Source: an uncultured Desulfobacca sp.
GTDB lineage: Bacteria; Desulfobacterota; Desulfobaccia; Desulfobaccales; Desulfobaccaceae
Reading direction: 5' to 3'
NCBI GenBank assembly: GCA_937958145.1
Contig: CALGOE010000094.1
Location: 1 to 8,444 of the forward strand
DNA length: 8,444 nucleotides
Shown here: one piece after another, positions 1 to 5,474 of the stretch
Numbering within the stretch: position 1 is the stretch's first letter
Layout: each line of letters starts with the position of its first letter
The notes under the pieces: model-generated
Told to the model about the DNA's origin: nothing
Database searches by the model: none
What the model saw: the letters and a program-made list of their open reading frames with translations, nothing else
Made by a program: the position numbers and the translations under genes

Positions 1-147
1 CTGGAAAATCATCCAGGTTAACTCGGAGGATTGACCCGCGACCTTTTTGGGAACCTGTTCCACAGCGGAGAACAGAAGGGGGCTCTGGCTTTTGGCCTCC
101 TGACCGGAAGGCGCTTGTTGAACAGATTCCTGTTCATGGAAATTCAT
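1..147 (-). CDS. N-terminal fragment of an unidentified protein, running off the left edge
   Basis: Reading the minus strand from an ATG at 147-145 gives 49 codons without a stop down to base 1, so this is the 5' part of a gene that continues outside the window. The peptide starts MNFHEQESVQQAPSGQE and ends SSELTWMIFQ. It has a polar, Gln/Ser-rich, probably disordered first 35 residues and then turns hydrophobic. There is no signal peptide. The composition reads like real protein rather than an antisense shadow, and the strand matches the gene at 430-741. I do not recognise the family. The start is uncertain because no Shine-Dalgarno sequence precedes the ATG; the bases just upstream are instead one arm of a perfect hairpin in the 22-bp repeat array. 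The frame stays open upstream into the repeats, so a later start or a non-canonical initiation site is possible. Confidence 0.5.
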   Translation of the reverse strand, partial: MNFHEQESVQQAPSGQEAKSQSPLLFSAVEQVPKKVAGQSSELTWMIFQ

Positions 148-156
148 TGTGGCACA

Positions 157-266
157 GACCTGGAGGTCTGTGCCTACTGACCTGGAGGTCTGTGCCTACC
201 GACCTGGAGGTCTGTGCCTACTGACCTGGAGGTCTGTGCTTACCGACCTGGAGGTCTGTGCCTACC
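157..266. repeat. Five tandem copies of a 22-bp repeat with a palindromic core
   Basis: Five head-to-tail units with an exact 22-bp period start at 157, 179, 201, 223 and 245. Each begins GACCTGGAGGTCTGTGCC and ends TACT or TACC. The copies differ only in the last base (T, C, T, C, C) and in one C-to-T change at 240. The core GACCTGGAGGTC is an imperfect palindrome. At the left boundary the flank GGCACA (151-156) lengthens it to 11-bp arms (151-161 with 164-174). Because 22 is not a multiple of three the array is unlikely to code for a repeated peptide. It lies in the presumed leader of the minus-strand gene at 1-147. There are no spacers between units, so it is not a CRISPR array. Confidence 0.93.
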
Positions 267-277
267 GGTTCTATAAT
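249..277 (+). promoter_or_regulatory. Possible plus-strand promoter at the end of the 22-bp array
   Basis: A perfect -10 hexamer TATAAT lies at 272-277. With a 17-bp spacer the -35 position (249-254) falls in the last repeat copy and reads TGGAGG, a poor match to TTGACA (3 of 6). No plus-strand gene follows, only the hairpin at 337-367. The -10 alone could be chance, so this is a weak call. Confidence 0.3.
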
Positions 278-283
278 CCTGAT

Positions 284-375
284 TAAACCGAAGGCGCATG
301 ATTGACTGTTCTGTTCCGCTTTGAGGCCGGACGCGTCAAGCCCCTGAAGGGTCGCTTCAGGGGCTTGTGATTTTT
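284..375 (+). ncRNA. Candidate small RNA of about 90 nt between a TATAAT and an intrinsic terminator
   Basis: This span is inferred, not recognised. It would begin about 7 bases after the TATAAT at 272-277 and end in the T-tract at 371-375 behind a 13-bp hairpin. No known RNA family is evident. The only open frame inside is an 8-codon ATG frame at 298-324, preceded at short distance by AAGG. If made, the RNA would be antisense to any minus-strand transcript reading through from the gene at 430-741 toward the gene at 1-147. Confidence 0.22.
337..375 (+). terminator. Strong intrinsic-terminator-like hairpin
   Basis: CAAGCCCCTGAAG (337-349) pairs perfectly with CTTCAGGGGCTTG (355-367) across a 5-base loop GGTCG. 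TGA and then TTTTT (371-375) follow on the plus strand. The T-tract makes the plus strand the better orientation, yet no plus-strand gene ends upstream. On the minus strand the hairpin lies 63 bases past the stop of the gene at 430-741 but has no T-run after it. It may still block or stabilise that transcript. Confidence 0.7.
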
Positions 376-429
376 AAGGAAAATTTGTATCCCAATCCAC
401 CCTAAACCAGGGTTTCCAACTTTATTCTG

Positions 430-741
430 TTACGGAGTCCGATCCTGAATGACCGGGATTTCAGGGGCAGCCTTAATGTTGCCCATGCCATAGGCCTTCA
501 TTTGCAGGGCGCCGGGATTCAGGGCCTTGAAGACGGCCAGGGCTTCTCCTTCCAGAACCTGGGGGACGCCGTATTTATCGACGACGGCAAACTTGTCACC
601 CCGGGCCAGGCACTCACCGACCGTCAGCTCGCCCTTTAGATCTTTGTTGGAAATGCAGATCAGTTTGTCGGCGATCGCCACACTGGCGAGCAATGATACC
701 GCCATCGTTAAGACCAGAACCACTGCGATTTTGGACCGCAT
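430..741 (-). CDS. Small exported protein of unknown function
   Basis: The gene encodes 103 residues. The first 24 form a typical Sec signal peptide: MRSK, then a hydrophobic stretch from about residue 5 to 23, then an AIA|DK cleavage site. This leaves a mature periplasmic or secreted protein of about 79 residues. The mature part has two cysteines (C29 and C44) that could form a disulfide, a GDKFAVVDKYGVP segment at residues 48-60 and a Pro-rich tail. There is no lipobox and no further membrane segment. I do not recognise a domain. The start is well supported: AAAGGAGG (749-756 on the complement) sits 7 bases from the ATG. A small hairpin, ACCCT/AGGGT (399-413), and then the large hairpin at 337-367 lie downstream. 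The gene is divergent from glgP, so shared control is possible but not shown. Confidence 0.85.
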   Translation of the reverse strand: MRSKIAVVLVLTMAVSLLASVAIADKLICISNKDLKGELTVGECLARGDKFAVVDKYGVPQVLEGEALAVFKALNPGALQMKAYGMGNIKAAPEIPVIQDRTP

Positions 742-789
742 ACTTTCCCCTCCTTTGCAAAATGGTTGGTGGTTACGCGTATACTACAT

Positions 790-817
790 AAGTTAATAAA
801 AAAAATCCAATAGTCAA
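790..817 (-). promoter_or_regulatory. Likely promoter of the small exported protein gene
   Basis: On the minus strand TTGACT (complement of 812-817) is a 5-of-6 match to the sigma-70 -35 box. The best -10 at a 16-bp spacing is TAACTT (complement of 790-795), which is weak. The spacer contains a run of eight T. The next hexamers inward (TATGTA, TAGTAT) could serve only with longer spacing. The site is about 50-75 bases from the start codon, with the strong RBS in between. Confidence 0.45.
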
Positions 818-875
818 GAAAAATGCGCCGCTGTCTGAGATTTCTTGCCGTTCCCATCAGGTCCACGGACACAAC

Positions 876-1003
876 GCCCCTCTGGGCTGAATGGTTATGG
901 CTACTGCCAAATCGGCTCACTCGCCGGCAAGTCCCCGGCTTTCAACTTTTCGCCGTGCCGAGGGAAGCGCCTGTTGTTGACAAGGATCGATGGGGGCATC
1001 GAT
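876..1003. other. Gene-free, hairpin-rich interval between the exported-protein gene and glgP
   Basis: The interval from 742 to glgP has no convincing gene; the open frames here lack a good RBS or family resemblance. Bases 876-1003 instead hold several small GC-rich hairpins. They are GCCC/GGGC (876-887, loop CTCT), TGGC/GCCA (898-909, loop TACT), GCCGG/CCGGC (923-939, 7-base loop) and ATCGATG/CATCGAT (986-1003, loop GGGG). This could be a structured RNA or riboswitch on either strand, or a decayed sequence. I compared it by memory with c-di-GMP, TPP, cobalamin, SAM, glycine and Moco riboswitches and found no match to their conserved cores. Confidence 0.35.
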
Positions 1004-1006
1004 AAA
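977..1006 (+). promoter_or_regulatory. Candidate glgP promoter
   Basis: A perfect -35 box TTGACA (977-982) is followed after 18 bp by GATAAA (1001-1006), a 4-of-6 match to the -10 box. The ATCGATG/CATCGAT hairpin lies inside the spacer and overlaps the -10. A second, perfect TATAAT occurs at 1030-1035 but has no good -35 at 16-18 bp. Either could start the glgP transcript, giving a leader of roughly 200 bases. The call rests on motif matching only. Confidence 0.42.
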
Positions 1007-1028
1007 GGATTGATAGAAAATTGTCAAA

Positions 1029-1043
1029 ATATAATTATTATAT
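1029..1043. promoter_or_regulatory. AT-rich 15-bp palindrome, possible operator
   Basis: ATATAAT-T-ATTATAT is a perfect inverted repeat with 7-bp arms around one central base. It includes the TATAAT at 1030-1035 and lies just downstream of the TTGACA/GATAAA pair. A dimeric repressor site is plausible, but AT-rich palindromes also arise by chance in promoter DNA. No regulator gene is in the window. Confidence 0.3.
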
Positions 1044-1239
1044 CAGACTCTCCAGATTTCAGCAAACTTCACCGCTGGCTAGGACCAAAGTCCTCAGAGA
1101 AAAGACATCGTTGCTGTTTTGAATCTATTTGCCCGGATGCATTTTTTACTGATATGATATGCCCAGCAAAGGCTGTGCCGATCCAAGAGCGCGGCCGGGG
1201 AATATGCCAGCCGAATATGCCAGCAGTGGGGAAGGAGAT

Positions 1240-3756
1240 ATGGCAGGGTCGAAAAGAGACGAATGTGATCAGTATCAGTCCACCAGCCTGTCGTTGGCGA
1301 GTATTGCCCAGGATGTGGCGGAAACCCTTTTTTACCAGAAAGGTAAGGTCCCCCAGGCGGCATCGGCCCGGGATATTTATGAAGCCCTGGCCCTGACTGT
1401 GCGCAAACGCCTGCTGCACCGCTGGGTCAACACGGTCATGGCTTTGGCCGAGGAAAAGGCCCGGGTGGTCTGCTACTTTTCTGCTGAGTACCTATTGGGG
1501 CCGCATTTGGGCAAAAATCTCCTCAATCTTGGCATCTATGAGGCAGTCCGGGAGGCCTTGGCCGCCCGCGGCGGGAGTTTGGACCACCTGCTGGATCAAG
1601 AGGTGGAGCCAGGGTTGGGCAACGGTGGTCTGGGGCGGTTGGCCGCCTGCTACCTGGATTCGCTGGCCACTTTGGAGATACCGGCCGTTGGCTATGGCCT
1701 GCGCTACGAATTCGGCATCTTCCAACAGGAAATCCAAGACGGCTGGCAGGTGGAGCGGACCGATAAATGGCTGCACTGGGATAACCCCTGGGAAATCCAC
1801 CGCCCGGAGATCGCCTTTGACGTGAAGCTGGGCGGCTACACCGAATCCTACCTGGACGCCGAGGGCCGTTTTCGGGTGAACTGGCTGCCCGATCGAGTGG
1901 TCAGGGGTGTGGCGTATGATACCCCCATCTTGGGCCATCAGGTCAACACCTGCAACCTGTTGCGGCTATGGTCGGCGGAGGCGGTGGAGACTTTTGATTT
2001 TGAGGCCTTTAACAAAGGGGATTATTACGAGGCGGTGGAGGAGAAGGTGGTCTCGGAGAATCTGACCAAGGTTCTCTATCCCAATGATGAGCCGCTGGAG
2101 GGCAAGAGACTGCGCTTGGAACAGCAATATTTCTTCTGTTCCTGCGCCCTCCAGGATATGCTGCGAATCCACCTCCTTTATCTTCATGATCTGGAGAGCT
2201 TTCCCGACCACTGGACGGTGCAGCTCAATGATACCCATCCGGCCGTGGCGGTGGCCGAGTTCATGCGCCTGTTGGTGGATGAACACCGTCTGCCTTGGGA
2301 AAAGGCCTGGGACATGACCCAGCGCCTGTTTTGCTACACCAATCACACCCTGCTGCCCGAGGCCTTGGAAAAATGGCCCCTGCCGTTGTTTGCTGCGGTC
2401 CTGCCCCGCCACCTGGAGATCATTTACGAGATCAACCGGCGGTTTTTAGATGAAGTGCGGCTGCGATATCCCTTTGACGAGGGGAAGGTAGCCCGCCTCT
2501 CTCTGATAGATGAGGGTGGCCAGAAATATGTCCGCATGGCCAATCTGGCCTGTGTGGGTTCGCGGGCGGTGAACGGGGTGGCGGCGCTACACTCTAAATT
2601 GGTGCAAGCCACCATTCTGAAAGATTTTTATGAACTCTGGCCCGAGAAATTCCACAACGTTACCAACGGCGTGGATCCCCGGCGGTTTCTGGCCTTGGCC
2701 AACCCTCGTCTCAAAGCCTTGCTCAACGATACCATCGGCTCGGGCTGGCTGAAAGATCTTGGGGAGTTGCGGGCCCTGGAAAAATACCTTGACGATGCAG
2801 CCTTCCGCCAGGCCTGGCAACGGCTCCGGTTGGCCAACAAAGAAGATCTGGCCGCAGTGATTCTGGCCCGCACCGGCATCAGGGTTGATCCCCAGAGCAA
2901 ATTTGACGTTTTGGTCAAACGCATCCATGAATATAAACGGCAACACCTTTTGGTTCTTTATATTATTGCTCTGTATCTGCGCCTGAAGAAAAACCCGTCT
3001 CTGGCCATCGCTCCCCGCACCTTTCTCTTTGGCGGCAAGGCGGCCCCGGGGTATTTCATGGCAAAACTGATTATTAAGCTGATCAACGCCGTGGGCGCGG
3101 TGGTCAACCATGATCCGGAGGTCCAAGACCGCCTGAAAGTAGTCTTTTTTCCGAACTTTAATGTGAAGAACGCCATGAAGATCTACCCGGCCGCTGACCT
3201 GTCGGAACAGATTTCTATGGCGGGGAAGGAAGCCTCCGGCACCGGCAATATGAAGTTTGCCATGAACGGCGCTCTGACCATCGGCACGCTGGACGGCGCC
3301 AATGTGGAGATCCGGCAGGAGGTGGGGCCGGAGAACTTTTTCCTGTTTGGCCTGACAGTCGAAGAAGTTCAGAACCTGAAAGCGGGCGGCTATAATCCCA
3401 TGGATTATTACCATGGCAATGAAACGCTCAAAGAGGTCATAGATCTTATCGCCGCCGGCTATTTTGCCCATGGCGATCAGGAGTTGTTCCGGCCGCTCGT
3501 GGACAATCTGCTGTATCAGGACCCATACCTGGTTTTGGCCGACTTTGCCTCGTATCTGGCCAAACAGGATGAAGTTTCCCAGGTTTTTGCCGATCAGGAG
3601 CGCTGGACGCGTCTAAGCATCCTGAACACGGCCAGGATTGGGAAATTTTCTTCTGATCGCGCCATTCGGGAATATTGTGAAAAAATCTGGCAGGTGCGGC
3701 CCCAGCCTATAGAGTTGCAGGAGATGACCCTGCAGGATGTGGATATCTTCTTTTAA
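1240..3756 (+). CDS. glgP: Glycogen/starch/alpha-glucan phosphorylase
   Basis: This cytosolic PLP enzyme (EC 2.4.1.1) cleaves glucose from the non-reducing ends of glycogen with phosphate, yielding glucose-1-phosphate. With the start chosen here it has 838 residues, normal for the family. Family motifs appear in order: SAEYLLGPHLGKNL (about 81-94), GNGGLGRLA (127-135), QLNDTHPAVAV (328-338), TNHTLLPEALEKW (367-379), KRIHEYKRQ (560-568), GGKAAPGY (598-605), PAADLSEQIS (650-659) and EASGTGNMKF (664-673). Lys672 in the last is the expected PLP lysine. The loop usually written NGITPRRW reads NGVDPRRF (476-483). The start is not certain. ATG 1240 has GAAGGAG (1231-1237) only 2 bases upstream. ATG 1204 and ATG 1159 are in frame but have poorer RBS, and homology should begin after residue 15 or so. 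The gene is co-directional with the pfk 76 bp downstream, fitting a glucan-to-glycolysis operon. Confidence 0.96.
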   Translation: MAGSKRDECDQYQSTSLSLASIAQDVAETLFYQKGKVPQAASARDIYEALALTVRKRLLHRWVNTVMALAEEKARVVCYFSAEYLLGPHLGKNLLNLGIYEAVREALAARGGSLDHLLDQEVEPGLGNGGLGRLAACYLDSLATLEIPAVGYGLRYEFGIFQQEIQDGWQVERTDKWLHWDNPWEIHRPEIAFDVKLGGYTESYLDAEGRFRVNWLPDRVVRGVAYDTPILGHQVNTCNLLRLWSAEAVETFDFEAFNKGDYYEAVEEKVVSENLTKVLYPNDEPLEGKRLRLEQQYFFCSCALQDMLRIHLLYLHDLESFPDHWTVQLNDTHPAVAVAEFMRLLVDEHRLPWEKAWDMTQRLFCYTNHTLLPEALEKWPLPLFAAVLPRHLEIIYEINRRFLDEVRLRYPFDEGKVARLSLIDEGGQKYVRMANLACVGSRAVNGVAALHSKLVQATILKDFYELWPEKFHNVTNGVDPRRFLALANPRLKALLNDTIGSGWLKDLGELRALEKYLDDAAFRQAWQRLRLANKEDLAAVILARTGIRVDPQSKFDVLVKRIHEYKRQHLLVLYIIALYLRLKKNPSLAIAPRTFLFGGKAAPGYFMAKLIIKLINAVGAVVNHDPEVQDRLKVVFFPNFNVKNAMKIYPAADLSEQISMAGKEASGTGNMKFAMNGALTIGTLDGANVEIRQEVGPENFFLFGLTVEEVQNLKAGGYNPMDYYHGNETLKEVIDLIAAGYFAHGDQELFRPLVDNLLYQDPYLVLADFASYLAKQDEVSQVFADQERWTRLSILNTARIGKFSSDRAIREYCEKIWQVRPQPIELQEMTLQDVDIFF

Positions 3757-3789
3757 CGGAAAATTCCCGGCTGAAAATGCCTGAGCACC

Positions 3790-3807
3790 AGCCAGCGATG
3801 GCTTTTT
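3790..3807 (+). terminator. Short GNRA hairpin with T5 between glgP and pfk
   Basis: AGCCA (3790-3794) pairs with TGGCT (3799-3803) around GCGA, a GNRA-type loop, and the T-run covers 3803-3807. It starts 33 bases after the glgP stop and ends 25 bases before the pfk ATG. A 5-bp stem is weak, so at most partial termination or 3'-end stabilisation of glgP mRNA is expected. Confidence 0.35.
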
Positions 3808-3832
3808 GGCGGAACCCCAAAGGAGTCTTGGC

Positions 3833-5119
3833 ATGTCCCTGGATCTGAAGGATTTTGAGATCGAGCGCCTGGGCGAGTGCCGTATCGAGACGCCCAAAAC
3901 CAATGCCCGCTTCGTGGATGATGACGAACACGTCCTGTATGAATATCAGATCAACAGATTACAGCCGTATTTTGCCGCCGGGCAGGAGCCGCCCTATTTT
4001 GAGATGGCGGGACCCCGGCGCAAGATTTATTTTGACCCGTCCAAACTGAAGTGCGGCATTGTCACCTGCGGCGGGCTCTGTCCGGGGATCAATGATGTGA
4101 TTCAGCACATTGTCATGGAGCTGTATTACCATTATGGGGTTCGCAGCATCTTCGGGTTCCGCTATGGTTTTGAAGGCCTGGCGCCCAAGTACAAACATGC
4201 GCCATTGGAGCTGACTCCCGAAGTAGTGACAGATATTTACCTGCAAGGGGGAACCATTTTGGGGTCCTCCCGGGGGCAGCAGGATGTGGGCGAGATGGTG
4301 GACACCCTGGAGCGCATGAATATGGGCCTGCTCTTTGCCATCGGCGGCGACGGCACCCTAAAGGGTGCTCAGGCCATCGCCGAGGAGATTAAAAAGCGCA
4401 ACCTGAAGATCGGTGTGGTGGGCATCCCCAAAACCATTGATAACGATATTTCCTTTGTGCAGAATTCGTTTGGGTTCATTACGGCCGTTTCCGAGGCCCG
4501 GACGGCTATTTATACGGCTCACGTGGAGGCTTTGGGGGCCCGCAACGGCATCGGCCTGGTGAAACTCATGGGCCGGGAATCGGGCTTTATTGCCGCCTAT
4601 GCTACGCTCTCCAATGCTGACGTCAATCTTTGTCTGGTGCCCGAAATACCTTTTACCCTGGAAGGCCTCATGCGGGAAATCCGGGACCGCCTGGAGAGGC
4701 GGCGGCACTGCGTAATTATTGTGGCCGAAGGGGCCGGGCAGGAATTTTTTCAGCAATCCGGGGAAACGGACGCCTCGGGAAACGTCCGGCTGGGTGATAT
4801 CGGCATCTTTTTAAAGGAGCAGATCAACACCTATTTCAAAAAGATCAACATGGATATTACCTTGAAATACATTGATCCGAGCTATACCATCCGCAGTGTC
4901 CGGGCCAACCCGTATGATTCCTATTTCTGCCTCAATCTGGGCCATCACGCCGCCCATGCCGGTATGGCGGGGCGGACCAACATGCTCATCGGCTACTGGA
5001 ACGGCCAGTTCACCCATGTGCCCATCTCCCTGGCCGTTTCGGCCCGCAAACGCATTGATCCCAACGGCCGCCTGTGGAGCGAAGTCCTGGCCTGCACCGG
5101 CCAGGCCCACCCGATGTGA
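3833..5119 (+). CDS. 6-phosphofructokinase, long plant/trypanosome-like type, predicted ATP-dependent
   Basis: The enzyme phosphorylates fructose-6-phosphate to fructose-1,6-bisphosphate in the cytosol, the committed step of glycolysis. It has 428 residues, longer than E. coli PfkA (about 320), with an N-terminal extension of about 70 residues before the core. Visible motifs are GGLCPGIND (80-88), GGDGT (171-175), PKTIDND (199-205, with Asp203 as the expected catalytic base), MGRESG (246-251) and AEGAGQE (298-304). Gly174 in GGDGT, where PPi enzymes have Asp, predicts ATP as donor. Lys200 in PKTIDND is instead typical of the PPi-related branch. That combination is known from plant and trypanosomatid ATP-PFKs and their bacterial relatives. 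ATG 3833 is chosen because AAAGGAG (3819-3825) lies 7 bases upstream; an in-frame TTG at 3806 would add 9 residues but lacks an RBS. The gene follows glgP on the same strand. Confidence 0.93.
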   Translation: MSLDLKDFEIERLGECRIETPKTNARFVDDDEHVLYEYQINRLQPYFAAGQEPPYFEMAGPRRKIYFDPSKLKCGIVTCGGLCPGINDVIQHIVMELYYHYGVRSIFGFRYGFEGLAPKYKHAPLELTPEVVTDIYLQGGTILGSSRGQQDVGEMVDTLERMNMGLLFAIGGDGTLKGAQAIAEEIKKRNLKIGVVGIPKTIDNDISFVQNSFGFITAVSEARTAIYTAHVEALGARNGIGLVKLMGRESGFIAAYATLSNADVNLCLVPEIPFTLEGLMREIRDRLERRRHCVIIVAEGAGQEFFQQSGETDASGNVRLGDIGIFLKEQINTYFKKINMDITLKYIDPSYTIRSVRANPYDSYFCLNLGHHAAHAGMAGRTNMLIGYWNGQFTHVPISLAVSARKRIDPNGRLWSEVLACTGQAHPM

Positions 5120-5360
5120 GGTCAAAGGGAACGGAAAACGGCTCACGTGGCGCCGATGCGGAACAGTTCTCACCAAGGGGTGGGATTGACGTAATGACGA
5201 GTCCGGGTGAAATGATCCAGGCCCAATCTACCGGTGATCGGACCGGATTACGCCGACCTGGTAGCGGCGCCGAGCCGGGCGGCCCTGAAACCATCTGGCC
5301 AACCTGAACGAACCCGGCTGGCGGGCTCAAAACCCGTAGAGTCTGAAAGCCTGATCATTA
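5120..5360. other. Gene-free stretch with inverted repeats between pfk and ileS
   Basis: No credible gene is present; short frames here lack RBS and family resemblance. The stretch holds CTACCGGT (5228-5235) pairing with ACC-T-GGTAG (5256-5264) with one bulged T. It also holds AGCCGGG (5273-5279) pairing with CCCGGCT (5313-5319), with an inner GGCC/GGCC, and CGGG/CCCG (5322-5336). None is followed by a T-run, so no clear intrinsic terminator for pfk is visible. It may be the folded 3' end of the pfk transcript. Confidence 0.4.
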
Positions 5361-5389
5361 TTGACTTTTATCAGCCATGCGGATAAACT
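5361..5389 (+). promoter_or_regulatory. Sigma-70-type promoter of ileS
   Basis: TTGACT (5361-5366, 5 of 6) and TAAACT (5384-5389, 4 of 6) are separated by exactly 17 bp and followed by an AT-rich run. The predicted transcription start is near 5396, giving an ileS leader of about 79 bases. This indicates that ileS is transcribed separately from glgP-pfk. Confidence 0.72.
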
Positions 5390-5411
5390 ATTTTTTTAAT
5401 TTTCAATCGTG

Positions 5412-5454
5412 CAGTTCCCGGCCAGAGGCGGCGGCAGCTGGTCGGCCGGAACTG
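5412..5454 (+). promoter_or_regulatory. Leader hairpin in the ileS 5' untranslated region
   Basis: CAGTTCC-(C)-GGCC (5412-5423) pairs with GGCCGGAACTG (5444-5454), giving 11 base pairs with a single bulged C and a 20-base loop that contains CAGCTG. The structure lies fully between the predicted start site and the RBS AGGAG (5463-5467), ending 8 bases before the RBS. There is no T-run after it, so it is not a terminator. No T-box core sequence is visible, so it is not an ordinary T-box leader. A role in translation or mRNA stability is inference. Confidence 0.5.
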
Positions 5455-5474
5455 ACAGGTCCAGGAGTGTCGGC

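Noticed and set aside
157..266. CRISPR array
   Set aside because: The 22-bp units are directly contiguous with no spacers and there are no cas genes.
860..970. Known riboswitch (c-di-GMP, TPP, cobalamin, Moco) upstream of glgP
   Set aside because: Some pieces look similar by eye, but the conserved core sequences in the right order are absent on both strands.
845..1396. 183-codon plus-strand frame crossing the intergenic region into glgP
   Set aside because: It overlaps the glgP N-terminus out of frame, has no RBS, and its first part corresponds to the hairpin-rich non-coding segment.
2587..3471. 294-codon open frame on the minus strand inside glgP
   Set aside because: It is wholly antisense to unmistakable phosphorylase motifs, has no RBS, and its translation resembles no family; long antisense frames are expected in GC-rich coding DNA.
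5074..5307. Small plus-strand gene overlapping the end of pfk
   Set aside because: It has no RBS, starts inside pfk in another frame, and the product is low-complexity Gly/Pro/Arg sequence with no family resemblance.
5322..5345. tRNA-like T-arm (CGGG-CTCAAAA-CCCG) upstream of ileS
   Set aside because: The loop lacks the usual TTC start, no matching acceptor strand or D-arm is found upstream, and the arm is equally explained as a chance hairpin.
5396..5474. T-box riboswitch before ileS
   Set aside because: The leader is too short and lacks the conserved T-box sequence and a terminator/antiterminator pair.
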